Made by a program: the position numbers and the translations under genes
Part shown: positions 22,401 through 35,180 of the stretch, piece by piece
How the letters are laid out: each line of letters begins with the position of its first letter
Numbering within the stretch: the stretch's first letter is position 1
Notes under the pieces: model-generated
Told to the model about the DNA's origin: nothing
The model's input: the letters and a program-made list of their open reading frames with translations, nothing else
The model's database searches: none
Source of the DNA: Plecoglossus altivelis
Taxonomy: Eukaryota; Chordata; Actinopteri; Osmeriformes; Plecoglossidae
DNA length: 64,000 nt
Direction: 5' to 3'
NCBI GenBank assembly: GCA_036571765.1
Contig: BROE01000003.1
Span: 17,219,394-17,283,393 of the forward strand

Positions 22401-25400
22401 TCTCTATTGACTTAGAGATCAAGACAGAATTAAGTCAACCAATTAAATAAGTATGTTTGCAAACCGGATACTGTGCGTTTCCCAGCCTTTGCTGGTCTAT
22501 GTGATGAAACAAATGTTTATTATTCCTGTGAACTTTTGCCAGTTTCTTTTTTGGGATCACGGCCCCTTTGGGGTTCAAACTTTTCCGCAGGACAAGAAAG
22601 ATCCATGTCTATTCTTATGCTTGAGCGCTGGATATGTTCCAGTTGTACAGTGTAGACTATGTTGTGGTTCTCTAATACAGGCTACAGCTCAGCATATCTC
22701 CCTGTACTGGCCAAGTCCTCTCCTTCCCCCTGGTAAAGCTCTTTGTGGAGGCCTGTGGGTTCAGCTATCCAAGTGTGATGTGAGCAAGATTGGAGTGCAG
22801 TGAGGCAGAAATTCAACGTAGCCCACACCATCTCCTCCCCGACCCTCCCACCTCCCCCCGACACTCCCTTTCCTCCTTCCCGACCCAACCCTCATCTCCC
22901 CTCCCTCCTCTCTGACCCGACCCAACCCCCTCCTCCCCTCTTCTCCTCTCTCCCTCCCTCTCCTCCCCTCCTGTCCCTCCTCTCCTCTCTTCCCTCTCTT
23001 TCCTCCTCTCCCTCCTCTCCTCTCTCCCTCCCTCTCCTCTCCTCTCCCCACTCCCTCCCTCCCCTGCCCTTCCTCCGTCCACTTTGCCCAGGTCCTGGAG
23101 GTCCCCAGCATGGCTGGCTGGATCCTGTCACACAGCTGTTGTCTCATCAGCCTCTGTCTCCTCGACCTCTTTCCCCTTCCAGCTACTGTGGGCTTGGACA
23201 GCCCTCCATCGCCATGGCAACCCGGGCCCCCTTTGCTGCTATTAGCGGAGAGCTTCCTAATTGTTGTGAAGCTTTAATGATCCGAGGAATCGCAGGGCAG
23301 AAGGCATTATCAAATGTTTCTGTCATCATTTTCCTTCTCTCCCTCCCTCCCTCCCTCCCTCCCTCCCCCTCCCTGAGCAACGCGGGTTGAAATTAGAAGA
23401 ACTGTTTTTAACTTTTGCTCGTTTTCTTTTGTCCACGCCCGGCAGACGTGAAGAGCGCCCTGGATGACCTGCAGAAGACCAGGAAGAACTTTGAGGCCAG
23501 AGTTCATTTCACACAGGACCTGGGGAAACTGTCTGAGGTAGGTCGCCAGTCCTGTCAGGCCCCTGTATCATCTCTGTCCCCCACCGCCTGCTGAAGTCCT
23601 CTCCTGTCTCTCCCAGGGTAAAGGGGACTATGTTGACATCAGAGAAGAGGTGGAGAGCCAGGAGAAGATCAGCGTTTCCAAAGGTGAGTTAGTTCTACAG
23701 GCCCCAATGAATACATGTGAATAAATGGCAGAACTACAGCAAGTGCAGATGTCTGGTAGACTGAGTTGATGATTGTGCACACCCAGGAAAGCAGCGAGTG
23801 GCCCATAAACCCCATTCCAAGCCCAAACTAGAAGCTGTTGTGGCCCTGGAGGAGGACAATGAGGGTAGGAGTGGTGGAGGTGGAGATGCAGCCAGTAGTA
23901 GAGGAGTTCTGTCTGAGGAGGAACTGTGGGCTAAACTAGATGAGCTGGAGAAACTAGAGGAACAGCAGGATGAACAGGACAGGTACGAGACGTGCACCGT
24001 CTCTCTCTCCGTCTCTCTCTCTCTCTGTTTGTCTCGCTCTCTCCCCTTTCACTCACTCTGTCTCTCTCTCCGTCTCTCTCTCTCCATCTCTCTCTGTTTG
24101 TCTCGCTCTTTCGCTTCCCTTTCACTCACTCTGTCTCCCTCTCCTCTCTCTTTCTCACTCTCTCTGTCTCAATAATCCTCAACCCAATACAAACTTTTAA
24201 AAAGTGTTCTATAATGACAATCCTCCCCCCCCCCCAGACACATGCTAACAGACCATGTCCTCCCTCCAGGTCAGGAAGTGTAGTAAACAACGGCGAGGAC
24301 TCCTCTTCCTCCGAGGAAGAGAAGGAGAGGGGCCACCACGAGAACGGACTGGATCAGGGCGAGGGCTGGAAACCTGCCCCCCTCAGCCGCCAGATCAACG
24401 GGGGCACAGTGCCCCCTGCCAGAGGGGACGCAGAGGAGGATGAGGAGGACGAAGGCAGCAGTCTCCCCACCATCTACTTCTCTCACACGGTGGAACCCAA
24501 GAAGGTTAGCCTGGCTGCTCCGTCAGCAGCGTGTGACCGTCTGACCGATGGATTCCACAACGTCTCGCATTTCATCTGCTTTTACCGTCCCGTCTCCCTC
24601 AACTCTCCCTGTTTGTCTCTCTGGGTTCCCTCTCTCAGGTGAGGATAAACACAGGGAAGAACACAACTCTGAAGTTCAGCGAGAAAAAAGAGCAGAAGGA
24701 GCAGGCCAAGAGGAGGAAGAAGAACGGTGGCAGCAGCAGCAACGGCCACTCTCACCACGAACACTACAAGATCACCTCGCCCACGGACGTCTACAGGTGA
24801 CCAACGGGAATCGCTATGGTGATGGGGGGAGGGAGGGAGGGGGGCAGGGAAGGGGGGGTGGGGGGTTGACCCAGGCTGGTCCGCGTGCAAGTCTGACGGC
24901 AGGGTGCGTTGTGATTGGTTGTTGGCGCAGGTTGTTTGTCGACGTGAAGAATGGAGAGCTGGTCCCCAGGAAGTCCATCTTGAAGTCGCGCAGCCGCGAG
25001 AACAGCGTGTGTAGCGACACCAGCGAGAGCAGCGCCGCCGACTTTGAGGAGCGCCGAGCGCTCATGCGCTCGCAGAGCCACGACGACACCACGCACAGCG
25101 ACACCAGCGACGGTATTACGGAGGAAGACAGCCCTACCGGAGGCGGGAACTCCACCGCCAGCCACTTTGAGGTACCGACCCGCAGAGCAGAACCGGGGAT
25201 TCTGAGGGACTTGTCGTGTGTGCGTGTGTGTGTGGACGCCCCTTGAACAAGCAGCTTTTTGGTGCTGTGTGGTTTCACCAGTAGGGTCCCAATGACCATG
25301 ACGTTTTCAATTACACGAGTCTATCAGATGCTTTCATCCAAATAGTATATATGTATAATACACATTTGTATATTATATTATCCTTACTGCATGTAAAAAG

Positions 25401-25753
25401 TACAGCAGTCAGTCAACGATCAGAAGGGTGTCGTTCCAATGGTTTCCGTGGTCACCGTCAAGAAATGTTTTGCAGTTGCCACACACAGCACATAGTAACC
25501 GCATCCCAGAATAATCAGTCATTCCTCCACCCTCTCCCTTGGTAACCACTTTGATCTTTCCTATCCCCAGGCTTTCTCAGGCACCGTGGTGGAAAAGGAC
25601 CCTCTTCCCTCCTCCACCCCCCACCTCACCCTGGCCCCCCCAGCCCTGCCCACCATCCCAGAGAGGCGGCTGGAGGAGGTGGGCCCCGAGCCCCCCCAGG
25701 AACCCCCCAAAAGGGTGTCCAAGTTCAAAGCTTCACGGCTGCAGCAGAAGTGA
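19465..25753 (+). CDS. uri1: Unconventional prefoldin RPB5 interactor 1, 11 coding exons
   Basis: Exons: 19465-19536, 20932-20966, 21191-21269, 21489-21624, 23446-23537, 23617-23683, 23787-23982, 24270-24504, 24639-24796, 24931-25171, 25571-25753. All join in phase into 497 aa (human 535). URI1 is an alpha-type prefoldin that binds the RNA polymerase subunit RPB5, scaffolds the R2TP/prefoldin-like complex and binds PP1. The prefoldin coiled coils flank LPDKLSYDIMVPFGPLAFMP and HTNEVTVLLGDNWFAKCSAK. Further on come AHKPHSKPK, an acidic EEDEEDEG tract, LPTIYFSHTVEPKKVRINTG, RKSILKSRSRENSVCSD (a PP1/phosphorylation region) and a C-terminal RVSKFKASRLQQK ending. Exon 2 is only 35 bp (VVKDCDSQIQHW). 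The start was chosen because it puts the exon in phase with IDKLREEHMK, which matches the family; an ATG at 19457 is out of frame. Intron 1 contains a MITE. Confidence 0.95.
20487..20690. mobile_element. hAT-type MITE in uri1 intron 1
   Basis: A 204-bp near-palindrome. Left end gaggggtggacaatcctggt pairs with the reverse complement of the right end accaggattgcccacccctt. The inner arms (tttccctgct...cagcacacctgattc) also pair. It is flanked by cttttgac on the left and ctttgacc on the right, a near-perfect 7-8 bp target-site duplication typical of hAT elements. It has no coding capacity. A diverged relative lies at about 26485-26643. Confidence 0.8.
22825..23085. repeat. CT-rich (ctccct)n tract in uri1 intron 4
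   Basis: About 260 bp of cctcccctc/tctcctct on the plus strand. It reads open as Pro/Ser/Leu in several frames. It ends 0.36 kb before exon 5; a shorter ctccctcc run lies at 23336-23368. Confidence 0.9.
23998..24172. repeat. (CT)n-rich tract in uri1 intron 7
   Basis: tctctctccgtctctctctc and related units starting 15 bp after the exon-7 donor and filling most of the 287-bp intron. Confidence 0.9.
24820..24869 (+). repeat. G-run cluster in the short uri1 intron 9
   Basis: Six or more runs of three or more G (ggggggagggagggaggggg, then cagggaaggggggg) within a 134-bp intron on the coding strand. It fits an intramolecular G-quadruplex; G-runs in small introns are known intronic splicing enhancers. 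Confidence 0.75.
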
Positions 25754-26415
25754 TCCAAAGAGCCGGTCTCTAGGACCCAGGGTCCTTTTTTAAAAAATCT
25801 CTTTTTCTACTGTTGTTGACGACCCTTAGCTAGATGTACCGCGCCCTCACTGAATCCTGCTTCAGATGACCAGGCTTCCCTCACAGCGTAGTGTCAGGCT
25901 AGGGTAACCCTGATTAGAAAGTCCTTCATCAGATCGACTTCCTGCCCAGGAAAGAATGACATCTATCATTACTCTGAAGACGCTCTGAAGAGTTGAAGTT
26001 CTAGTTCTCTTATACTGTGTAGTGCTTGAACCACATGTGATGAAAACATCACAGCTACGTCATTAAAAAAACAGTGGTTTCTTTAGTCAGTAAACAACAT
26101 TTATCTTTAGTCAACTAGATGCTCATCTCTTCCTTGGTGTGAAGGTGTGTTTCATCTGTTTATGTCTGTTAATATGCTTCTTCACCAGGCCAGTAACATC
26201 TGTTCCCATTTTGGATGAAACTACATTCTTTACTTTCATGAAATCTTTGCCTTTATTCTTTTGTAAGATGATGATGTGGGCAGGTGTTGACTGGCTAGCT
26301 ATGGTCCCTGGCTCCTGTCTCTTTGCCTATTGAATGTATGTTTTCTTTACTTACCAGCTTTATGTATAAAAAACAAACTACAAATTATATTGATGTATAC
26401 AATATGGAAAATAAA
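25754..26415 (+). promoter_or_regulatory. uri1: uri1 3'UTR with poly(A) signal at 26410-26415
   Basis: The stretch after the stop codon (25751-25753) is unique AT-leaning DNA with no other gene. It ends in a canonical AATAAA at 26410-26415, giving a 3'UTR of roughly 680 bp. Confidence 0.75.
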
Positions 26416-26484
26416 CAGTTTTGGCCAATTGTAGCAGTAACTCTCTTTCAGTCAGCCATGAGATTGGCGAGATGAACACAATCT

Positions 26485-26643
26485 AGATGTTTCCCTGTTC
26501 CAACACACCTGATCCAAATGAATGGTTTTTTTTGTTAGGCCTCTGCCAAGCTTGATAAGGACCTATCTGTACGATCAGGTATATTAGAGCAGGGATCCGT
26601 CTAAAACATCCAGGACAGTGAGACCGAAGGCCCAGGGTTACAG
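26485..26643. mobile_element. Diverged copy of the hAT-type MITE
   Basis: Contains tttccctgttccaacacacctgatcc-like and catccaggacagtgagaccg-like blocks matching the inner arms of the element at 20487-20690, but the outer terminal repeats are eroded. It sits just past the uri1 poly(A) site. Confidence 0.6.
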
Positions 26644-29087
26644 TCTTCTGATCTTGACATCACCACAGGAAAAAATGGTTCCACCTCTCCTGCTATTTTA
26701 CACATTGTCTCATTTTTCCGATGCCCATCCAGGAATTAAAAATGAGTTCCTCCAGAGGAGGTTTAATTAAAGTTGCACCTCCGAGTTAAGAGGCTATCAC
26801 TGTCTGCTGTGCCAAGGAGTGTGGGTGCAGCCCAATGATAAGGAGCTTTAGCGTGGTCCTGGGATGAGCTCTCATCTGGTGTATCATCCTACTGAATGAA
26901 CATCCAGGTAGCATAAGATTAGCCCAGATTAGCCTGTGCTTTAAATGGTTGAAAGTGGTCTGAGACGCTCAGATCAACCGACTTAGCGTAGTTTTAGCTT
27001 TAAAGGTAAATATGTTGGAAGTACGCATTTAAAAAAAAAAAAGTGGAATTGGGCAGTCATGCGTGAAACAACAGAGAGATATTCCTTGCACGGATTAAAG
27101 TGGGATTACCTGCAGTTAGACGAGGAATCCTTGAGGAAACAGACAGCTACTGTTGACCAGACATGTGCTTAGATGACCTAAGAAAATGGAAGAGGATGTT
27201 CTCAACATCAGGCTACATGGTTTATAAAGCTACTTTTACAACTGACATAGACCAGCCACCGGAGTCTGGTGGAATTCTAAGAATCTGTTGAAAAATCTGC
27301 GTACAGGTTATTTCTGGCGAAATTAGTTTTAGAGAGCACCCGTATTCGAGGTTACAGACAGTACCCGATAGAAGTCAATGTACTTCGAAAGCATGTACGA
27401 AGTGTGACGTGGTCTTTTTCATCTGAACAACACTCCACCTCACTTGATTAGAGAATAACCCTTTGTGAAGGTCACGGTGATGACAGCTAGGTGATAGACG
27501 TTACAAGCATCCAATTAAACTCCTGGGACAGAGGCCTCGGAGTAGCAGTAAGCACTTGTTAACCAAGAAAACGGCCGAATCGTAAGTCAACTCATCCTTC
27601 TTGCTGTCGGTGTCTGGAAACAAATGCAGGACTGTAAAGAACGAATGCATTATTCATTGCTTCCAGAGAGGTTCAGACAGGGCAGCCCTCATTAGAAAGG
27701 TCAAATAAATAAGTGCTGTGTGCCTGGATCCAGCGTGTGTGTGTGTGTGTGTGTAGACAGATAGTTTACTATTTAGCCTCAATAGCCTTTGTAGTCTAAC
27801 TGTATAACTGTAGGCTACTAAAGGCCCGAGGTCTTTGGGAAATGATGCACGATTATTCACACACACACCGATAAGAACCGCCATGAAGGCTGAATGGAAG
27901 AAAAACATTTTTGGGAACAAGCGTAAATTTGCAGGTGAAGAACCGGCTGGAATTCACTACACGTCAATAGCCAGATGGGGGAGACGTATAGCTTCGGGAC
28001 ATCCAAGTTCTCTGGAGTCATTAAAAAAAAACCTTCATTCTGCTCAGACTATGAAACTGCTCCGTTCTTCATCAGAAGAACACGCGCAACAATCTAGTCA
28101 AGGTAATTTGAGGTCTGACTACTTGTCACTGTAATCGCAGTTTCTCCAGAGAAGACGCTCATTCAAGCCGTTACTCGTCACTCAACATTGCTGTCACTTC
28201 GGCTCCAGTCCGATCTAGAGATTCAAGGTAAGACTTTTATACGGGTTACGACGGTTATTTATTTAAGATATTGAGATATAGATTTGGCGGATGAAATTGC
28301 GATCAAGAACATGCTTTGGGAATGTGAGCAATTCTGACACGCGTGTCCCTAGTCGAAGCAAGACGAGACGATGCAATTAACGTTTTCTTTAAAAAAAAAA
28401 TAAAGTTGCCTGAGGATGTTCATGTAAGTGTACATTTACATAAATTATTTTTAACAGAACAAAAGTCAACTAAAGCAACTAAAATGATCCCTCGACCATC
28501 ACGAGACGCAAAATATCTGGGATAGGATCAATTTGATCACTCCTGGATTTGCAGTATGGTAATGATTGAAGCGAAACAGTGCATGATTGATTTTCTAAGA
28601 ATTGTTAAATGTTGCAACAAACTAACAGTTTTAGTTACCACTCACCTTATTAACCATAATGGGATTACATAAATGAGTGACTGTCACGGTAATTGTAATA
28701 TTTGTCCCCATCAGTCGCACGTAGAGGGGTGTGTCACTTGCCTTGTGATATTTTATAAAGGATCATACACAGGTGGAAGCATACTATTAGTGTGTGACAT
28801 CAACCACATATCTTTCTGTCTCTCTTCACCTGCATATAGATTGGAATCTGGTAGCTATATTGATCCCCCTCACACACACACACACACACTCACTCACACA
28901 CTCACAACACACACACCCCTTCTGACTCCAAATGCTCTCCTTTGAAGCGATGATGCCCCATCTGTCATACCTCTCCAGCCCTTTGCGTCGGCTCCCCTCG
29001 CCAGATCGTCTCTCTGATTAGCCCTGCCAGCCCCTTCTCTCCTTCTACCCTCTCCTCATCTTCTCTCTTCGTTCTCTCTCCTGCACC

Positions 29088-29668
29088 CCTCACCTACCCT
29101 TCCTCTCCTCCCAATTCTCTCCCGCTATTCTCTCTCCTCTTCCTCTCTCCTCCTCCTCCCTCCTGCCCCATCTCCTTCACCTCTCCTCCCTCCAGCCCCC
29201 CTCTCCTGCACCTCTCACCTCCTTGTTTCTCTTACCCCTCTCTCCTGCACCTCTCTCCTCCTCCCTCCAGCCCCCCTCTCCTACACCTCTCTCCTCTTCC
29301 TCCTTCTCCTCCTCCTGCACCTCTCTCTCCTCCTCTCTCCTCCCTCCTGCACCCCTCTCTCCTCCTCTTTCCTCTCCTCCCTCCTGCACCTCTCTCTCCT
29401 CCTCTCCTCCCTCCTCCTACACCTCTCTCCTCCTCCTCTCCTCCCTCCTGCACCTCTCTCTCCTCCTCTTTCCTCTCCTCCCTCCTGCACCTCTCTCTCC
29501 TCCTCCTCTCCTCCCTCCTGCACCTCTCTCCTCCTCCTCTCCTCCCTCCTGCACCTCTCTCTCCTCCTCTCCTCCCTCCTCCTACACCTCTCTCCTCCTC
29601 CTCTCCTCCCTCCTGCACCTCTCTCTCCTCCTCTCCTCCCTCCTCCTACACCTCTCTCCTCTTCTCAG
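29088..29668. repeat. CT-rich minisatellite (about 30-36 bp units)
   Basis: Units built from cacctctctctcctcctc and tcctccctcctg with variable internal length; purine-free on the plus strand except for the A/G in ctgcac and ctacac. Open in all frames on both strands; not coding. Confidence 0.9.
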
Positions 29669-29987
29669 ATGGGACAGGAGTAGCAGGAGCAGGTGGTTGG
29701 CAGCCAACACCATCAATCAAGATGAAATATTCCACCCTGCGAATGCAGACGCCGTTTGCTGCGCTTCCTTATCAGAGTAGGGAGACAAAGGGAAGTTCCA
29801 GATGAGTGTGTTGTTACAGGGAATTGAGTGTCATGTGTGATGCAGAGCCTTACCTTCATAGATAGAAGTCCCTGGTGTTTGAGATGCACCTGGCTATTAT
29901 GCTGATGTGTGGTTATGTTCCAATTACCTTGAACTTGTCTACCCTCCTACCCTCATGATGAGAGAAGTAGACAAGTTACGTTGCAAG

Positions 29988-30062
29988 TGTGTATTGTGTG
30001 TGTGTATTGTGTCTGTGTGTGTGTGTGTGTCCGTGTGTGTGTGTGTCCGTGTGTGTGCGTGC
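29988..30062. repeat. GT microsatellite
   Basis: (GT)n with attg, ctg and ccg interruptions. Confidence 0.9.
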
Positions 30063-33000
30063 ACGAACCAATGACACAAGTCGATGTTGCTAAATACAAA
30101 TACGGTTCCTCTCCTCCCTGTTAGTTTGACCTGTTTGAACACAAAGCACATGATTCGAATCACTATAATCTATAAATCACCGAGTCAGTCAGAGCAACTT
30201 TCTGGCTCCCTTTCTTGCAACCACGAGACGTTTTTTCTCCCAAATGTCTAAGCTGTTACCTCAAACTTAAGCCACCTTGTACAAAGTTGGCAGCCTTAAG
30301 TAAAGAGACGTGTTCATGTAGGGGCTCAAAGAGTCACCCAACGCAGCAACACATCAAGAAACCAGCTCAGTTTCACCAAGAGTTCAGACCCAGACGGCCT
30401 TCCGGACCGTTCTGGACACCTACCTGCTGCTTCCGCTGATGTCTCACTCTAGATAACAGTAACACAGCCATGTTGCCTTACGAAATTGCCTGAGCAGTGT
30501 GGCCTTAAGTCTTTGAACTATGAGGCAATAGGCTGAAAAACACATCTCGCTCATACAAGAACACCAAGCAGTGAATAATTAATAATCCTGCTCCCAATTC
30601 CAGGAAAACAAAAGCTGATTGTTGGAACTGTAGCAGTGCACTAATTTAACTACAGGAGATCAAACTCCTGCCAACAATGCATCAAATCCCTCGCTTGGTT
30701 CAAATGACTTTTTCTTTCTAAGAATCCCGATATCATGGTTCTGCCTTACATTTTTTGCCATTCTTTGAAAGGGGTTGAACGATTTATTATGCATCCCACT
30801 GTTGGGTATACGGGTTGTTTGCCAGTGAGTTGAATTAGGCTCCACTGAGGCAGGGAGGCAGGTAAGGAGGCAGGCTGGAACACAGACTGGGAGGCAGGCA
30901 AACGTCGAGGCAGACGCGGAGGCAGGGAGGCAGGCAGGATGCTAGATGGTGGAAGTCGTTCCCAAGCAGGCAGCAATTTGGCCCTGCTCGTGGCTGTCAG
31001 CTCCCATTAGGAGGAGAGGTGTCATATCAGCACCACAACTGAGTGCAGATGGCAAAGAGGAGATGGCTCACCGATTTAAACAATGATTAATGAACAGAGA
31101 TGGAAAACAAATTACATCGGGCTATTGGAGGCAGGGAATTGTTATTATGAAAATGTTAATTGTGTCTGTAAGGGTGATACTGGGAAGGAGGAGGGGTGGA
31201 TCAGAAGAACCACAGGGTCATGTTGCTCTAAAGTCTATCTCTCTCTTCCTCTCTTCCTCCCCCTTTCTCTCTCTCTCTCCGTCCCTCAGCCCTTTCACCC
31301 CTACATCTTTCCCCTCCCCCTCGTGTCCTCTCTCCCCCATCTCTCCCTGTCTCTCTCCTCTGTCGAGCCACCGTAGCAGAACCGCAGAGCCTCCAGACTA
31401 CTGTAAACACGAGGGCGTGTGCTCTGTGATGAGTCCTAGGACGCCCTGCCTCCCCACCTCTCTACCAATTAGCTTTATCTCCAATAAGAGGCTGCTCTAA
31501 GTGACGCTAGAGAAGCAGGCCGGCTCCCGCTCTAATTACAGTAGGATGCAGCTGCAGTACTTAGGCAGATGATGATCATTATTTTGCTTTTTTTTCTGGT
31601 GGTGGCAGGGTTGATTATTTAAGAGCATCATCCAGTCAACGGCGTAATCAGGAGCGAGTGATTAGCGATCCGCTAGGCTAACAGGTGCCAGGCTAGGACA
31701 GACACACGCGGAGTGACAGAGAACACGCAGGGTCGGGTGGAATCGCTTCACCTTGGGCTCACGCTTTGCATGTACGTTGATTGTCACACGTATGTTGATT
31801 GTCATTGGTGTAACGTGGACCAACTGGATCCCTTGGATGGTTCAAAATGCCCCCAGGTTAAGATGTAACATGACTATCCTGTCTCCAGACACCCTCAAAT
31901 ATTTTTAGGGTGAAGTAGAGTCCTTTTCAAAAAAACCATGCATTTATTTTCACAGCATCTGAGGTGGCAAGAAGCCTTGAATGCGGAATTACTGTCAACA
32001 ATCGCTTTTTACGCTGCATTATTAATAACCAAGCTGTCTACTGGACTGCACAGTAGAATGTGTATCTTAAAGATAACAGTGCTAAGTGATCATTAATACC
32101 TCGACATAAACAAGAATCATCATCTAATGACGTCCATTACAATGGCTTCGGTGCTTCAGTCTATCAGCAGGTTGAAAAGAGCAGGGCGAGGGCGGCATGC
32201 TGTAATGTTTGCCACACTCATCACTAATTCCCCCTGCCCAGATGTTGCTGGAGCACAACAAATGCTTGCACACACAAACACAAGCGCGCCGGTTGACACA
32301 CATTCACAGACCCACAATAAGGATCCTACTGGGTGATGAGCTCAATCAGTGAAATGATGGAAAGATGATTTTGTCCCTGTAATTACAGTGTGTAAACTAC
32401 TTAGCCACGATTGCAAAGGAAGTCATTTTCTAATTATGTACCGTACCCCTGTTGTCTAATGGGCGAAGGCTCTGCCGTCTCCTGAAGAGAGCGAGCATCC
32501 GTACGTGGGGGTCTGGATGGGGACACTGCAGACAAGTACACCGTCAGCTGGACGAGTTAGTCTTTGGTATCTCTCTCTTTCGGAGATGAACGTGAGAGTG
32601 TTCGATCCATTATACACCGGTGTCTCTTCCTTCCTTATGATGCTGTGGTTTCAAGTTCGCATCAGATCTCCTGTGTTGAAGACAGGATTAATCCAGCACA
32701 TGCCGTGGGTCCCTCGTAGATCTCCTGTGTTGAAGATGGGACTAAGACGGCATGATCCTTACCTCCACATGACACCTGCTGCCAATTTGATGTAGATTCC
32801 ACCATCCTGGTGGGGGTTTCTACTCTGTGAAATAGATTATAGCCCCTTTTGGGCGGCGTGTGCTAAATCAAGCCTAAATTGAAATTCACGGAACACTTTC
32901 CCTTCCTCCCTCCTCTCCCCTTCCTTCCTTCCTTCCCTCCCTCCTCTCCCTCTTCCCTCCTCCCTCCTATAATGCATGTCCTACCCCTCCACACCCCACA

Positions 33001-33420
33001 GCTTTGCGTGTGCCCAAAAGGAACAGGTGGACTGTGCAAACAAGAGCAACGGTTTACACATTAGTGATTAATATCAGTCTGTTCGTGTGTGTGATGTCTG
33101 TGGGTGCGGATGTTGCATGCGTGTGTATTGTGGTTGTTGATGTAGTGTGTGTGTGTGTGTGTTGCTCGAAAAAGCAGATTGTGGTTCAGAGTGGCATGAA
33201 TATACCGCACCAACAACAACATGTGTAGCGTGTGCTTCTCTCAGTCTCCTCTGGCAATGCAGGCAGCAGCTTGTTTATCAGTGCTGTGTGTGCTCTTTGG
33301 AGGCTCCCTGGTTCTCCTGTAATGAATGGGCCGGGTTAGCCTGTTCTGTCTCAGTCAGGCCTTTTTAGGGCCCACAACGATGCTGCTACAGAACTACATT
33401 ACTCCAGCTGTCCCAACTAG

Positions 33421-33464
33421 ATGTGTGTGTGTATGTGTGTTTGTGTATGTGTGTGTGTGTGTGT

Positions 33465-33502
<38 letters not shown>

Positions 33503-33508
33503 GTGTGA
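33421..33508. repeat. GT microsatellite
   Basis: About 40 GT units with occasional A/T/C interruptions. Confidence 0.9.
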
Positions 33509-34197
33509 GTTTGTTTCTCACTTAGCGCTGACCTTACACCCATGTCCAAGCCACCAGAGAGGTGCTGCCCATGATCCAGGGTGCCATGGTGTGTATCTGC
33601 TGGGTGTTTGGGTGGGCAGTTGGTGGCTAGCTCAGTGGTGGGTAGGTGGTAGGAAGGTGTTGGTAAATACTTTCCATAACCCTCTATGCACGCATCACTT
33701 CTGCTGCCCTTCAAAGAAGAGGTAGAAGGGGCTCAATTTGTGTGTTGCAGTATTGGCTTCTACTGTGTTGTTTAACACGTGTGATAAGCGCGAATTAAGT
33801 CAATGGATATGTCGGGCAGACGCAAAATATTTCAGATATGCAAGTGGGCCACAAAGTGGAAGCGGAGGCTGGGTTAAGACATGGAAATATTGTGGAATCT
33901 GATACTTAGTTTGAATCTATAACAAAGAATCTGGGTTTAGTCAGTTGCTGTGGACAGACTAATTGCTGCATCTTCTTTCATGTAAAACAATATTTATAGA
34001 GTAGGTCAGGTTTCACTGGTATGTAGATTGTGGTGGAGTGAGAAAGCAGGCTGATGCTTATTAAAAACATCTGCTCGCTCAGCAAACTGATGTGGGATTC
34101 GTCTTAACTAGAGAGGAAAGTCACTGGGAAACCATGATGGTTACTGAAGAAACTGTGAAGGTTTTCTGTCAAACAAGGTCTGTTGTTTGTCTGTCTG

Positions 34198-34213
34198 GTT
34201 CTCTCTCACTCCA

Positions 34214-34263
<50 letters not shown>

Positions 34264-34365
34264 AACCCCCCTCTCTTTCTGTCTCCCCTCTCTCTGTCAC
34301 CCCCTCTTTCTTTCTCTCTCCTTTTCTTTCTCTCTCTCAATCCCTCTCTCTCTCTCTCTCTCTCT
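34198..34365. repeat. CT microsatellite
   Basis: (CT)n of about 25 uninterrupted units followed by interrupted ctctttct sequence and a second (CT)n. Confidence 0.9.
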
Positions 34366-34979
34366 AGATAGTTTATCATCACTCTACCAGCCCATAGTTC
34401 TCCTCTCTTTCCTGCCAACCTCGCACCGCCCTTTCACCACCCTCCTCCCCTCCCCTCCAGCAAACATCTAATATGCATGTCATTGCTGTAGCACCTGATC
34501 GCTGCACATAGCCATGCAAATCATCTGTCAATCACTGATGGATAGCTTGCTGTACAACACATCCCAGACCTGTAAACTCGCGACGTGTAGATTGGACGAG
34601 GGAGCCAACGTGTGATTGGCTGGCTCTGGGTCTGTGTGAGGAAGTGTCATGTCCAGAACAGGCTGATATGGTTGGTTGTCTGTCTTAACACCACCCAGGA
34701 GAAGATCCCTCAAAAGGCTTGCAAGGTGATCTGGTCCTCCCTCTTCTCCATCCCCATGGGACTGGTGTTGCTAGTCATTGAGACACCGAGAGAAAACCAA
34801 GCTACTTTTCTCTCAACCGCAAGCAAGTCATATCTTCAACGTTTTCCTGTTGTGTCTCTTTTTCACACAAGTTGATTCAACCGGTGACCGACGATGACAG
34901 AAGGCGCATAACGCACCGTGACACCCTGAGCAGTGCCGAAGCGACTTGTTAACAACAGTAGGATGGAGGGGAGACGTTA

Positions 34980-35180
34980 GTCTGATTTAGGAAACAAAAC
35001 ACTGACACCGCGGATTATAGCTACTGTTTGCGCTCTGAGAATAGTCTGAAACGAGATCGACAGCCGAGATTATCCACCACACCTTTGCGTGAGCGTGAGA
35101 TGCCTGCATGGAGAGGAAGACTTTGAGGTTAGGCTCAGTCAGCATGTCTGCATCCTCCAACAACACGGCAAAAACCACAG
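34980..35180 (+). other. Candidate 5' exon of the znf536-like gene
   Basis: A good donor, ACCACAG|GTACAG (exon end 35180), faces a good acceptor with a pyrimidine tract (gtcatgcatctag|GTTGG, exon start 35501), giving a 320-bp intron. The upstream exon limit is unknown. An ATG at 35108 opens a frame that crosses this junction but does not join the zinc-finger frame. Confidence 0.45.

Larger units (their letters stand above)
26644..34900. other. Intergenic region between uri1 and znf536-like
   Basis: No protein-coding exon was recognised. Long unique AT-rich stretches (26.7-28.8, 30.2-30.8, 31.4-32.8, 33.7-34.1 kb) alternate with tandem repeats: GT at 27735-27755, CA at 28869-28916, a CT-rich array at 29088-29668, GT at 29988-30062, a ggcagg/gaggca cluster at 30845-30940, a CT tract at 31235-31365 and cctt/ccct at 32898-32970. 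A possible donor after agattcaag at about 28209 might mark a non-coding exon but nothing else supports it. Stretches at 31080-31180 and 31500-31690 have the AT-rich, TAAT-containing look of regulatory DNA. Confidence 0.6.

Noticed and set aside
22800..23390. 196-residue Pro/Ser/Leu frame
   Set aside because: CT-rich repeat in uri1 intron 4; the opposite strand is equally open as Arg/Glu/Gly.
27835..28134. 99-residue frame near a possible donor
   Set aside because: Low-complexity-free but matches no family I know, lacks a supported acceptor, and contains an A-run; treated as chance.
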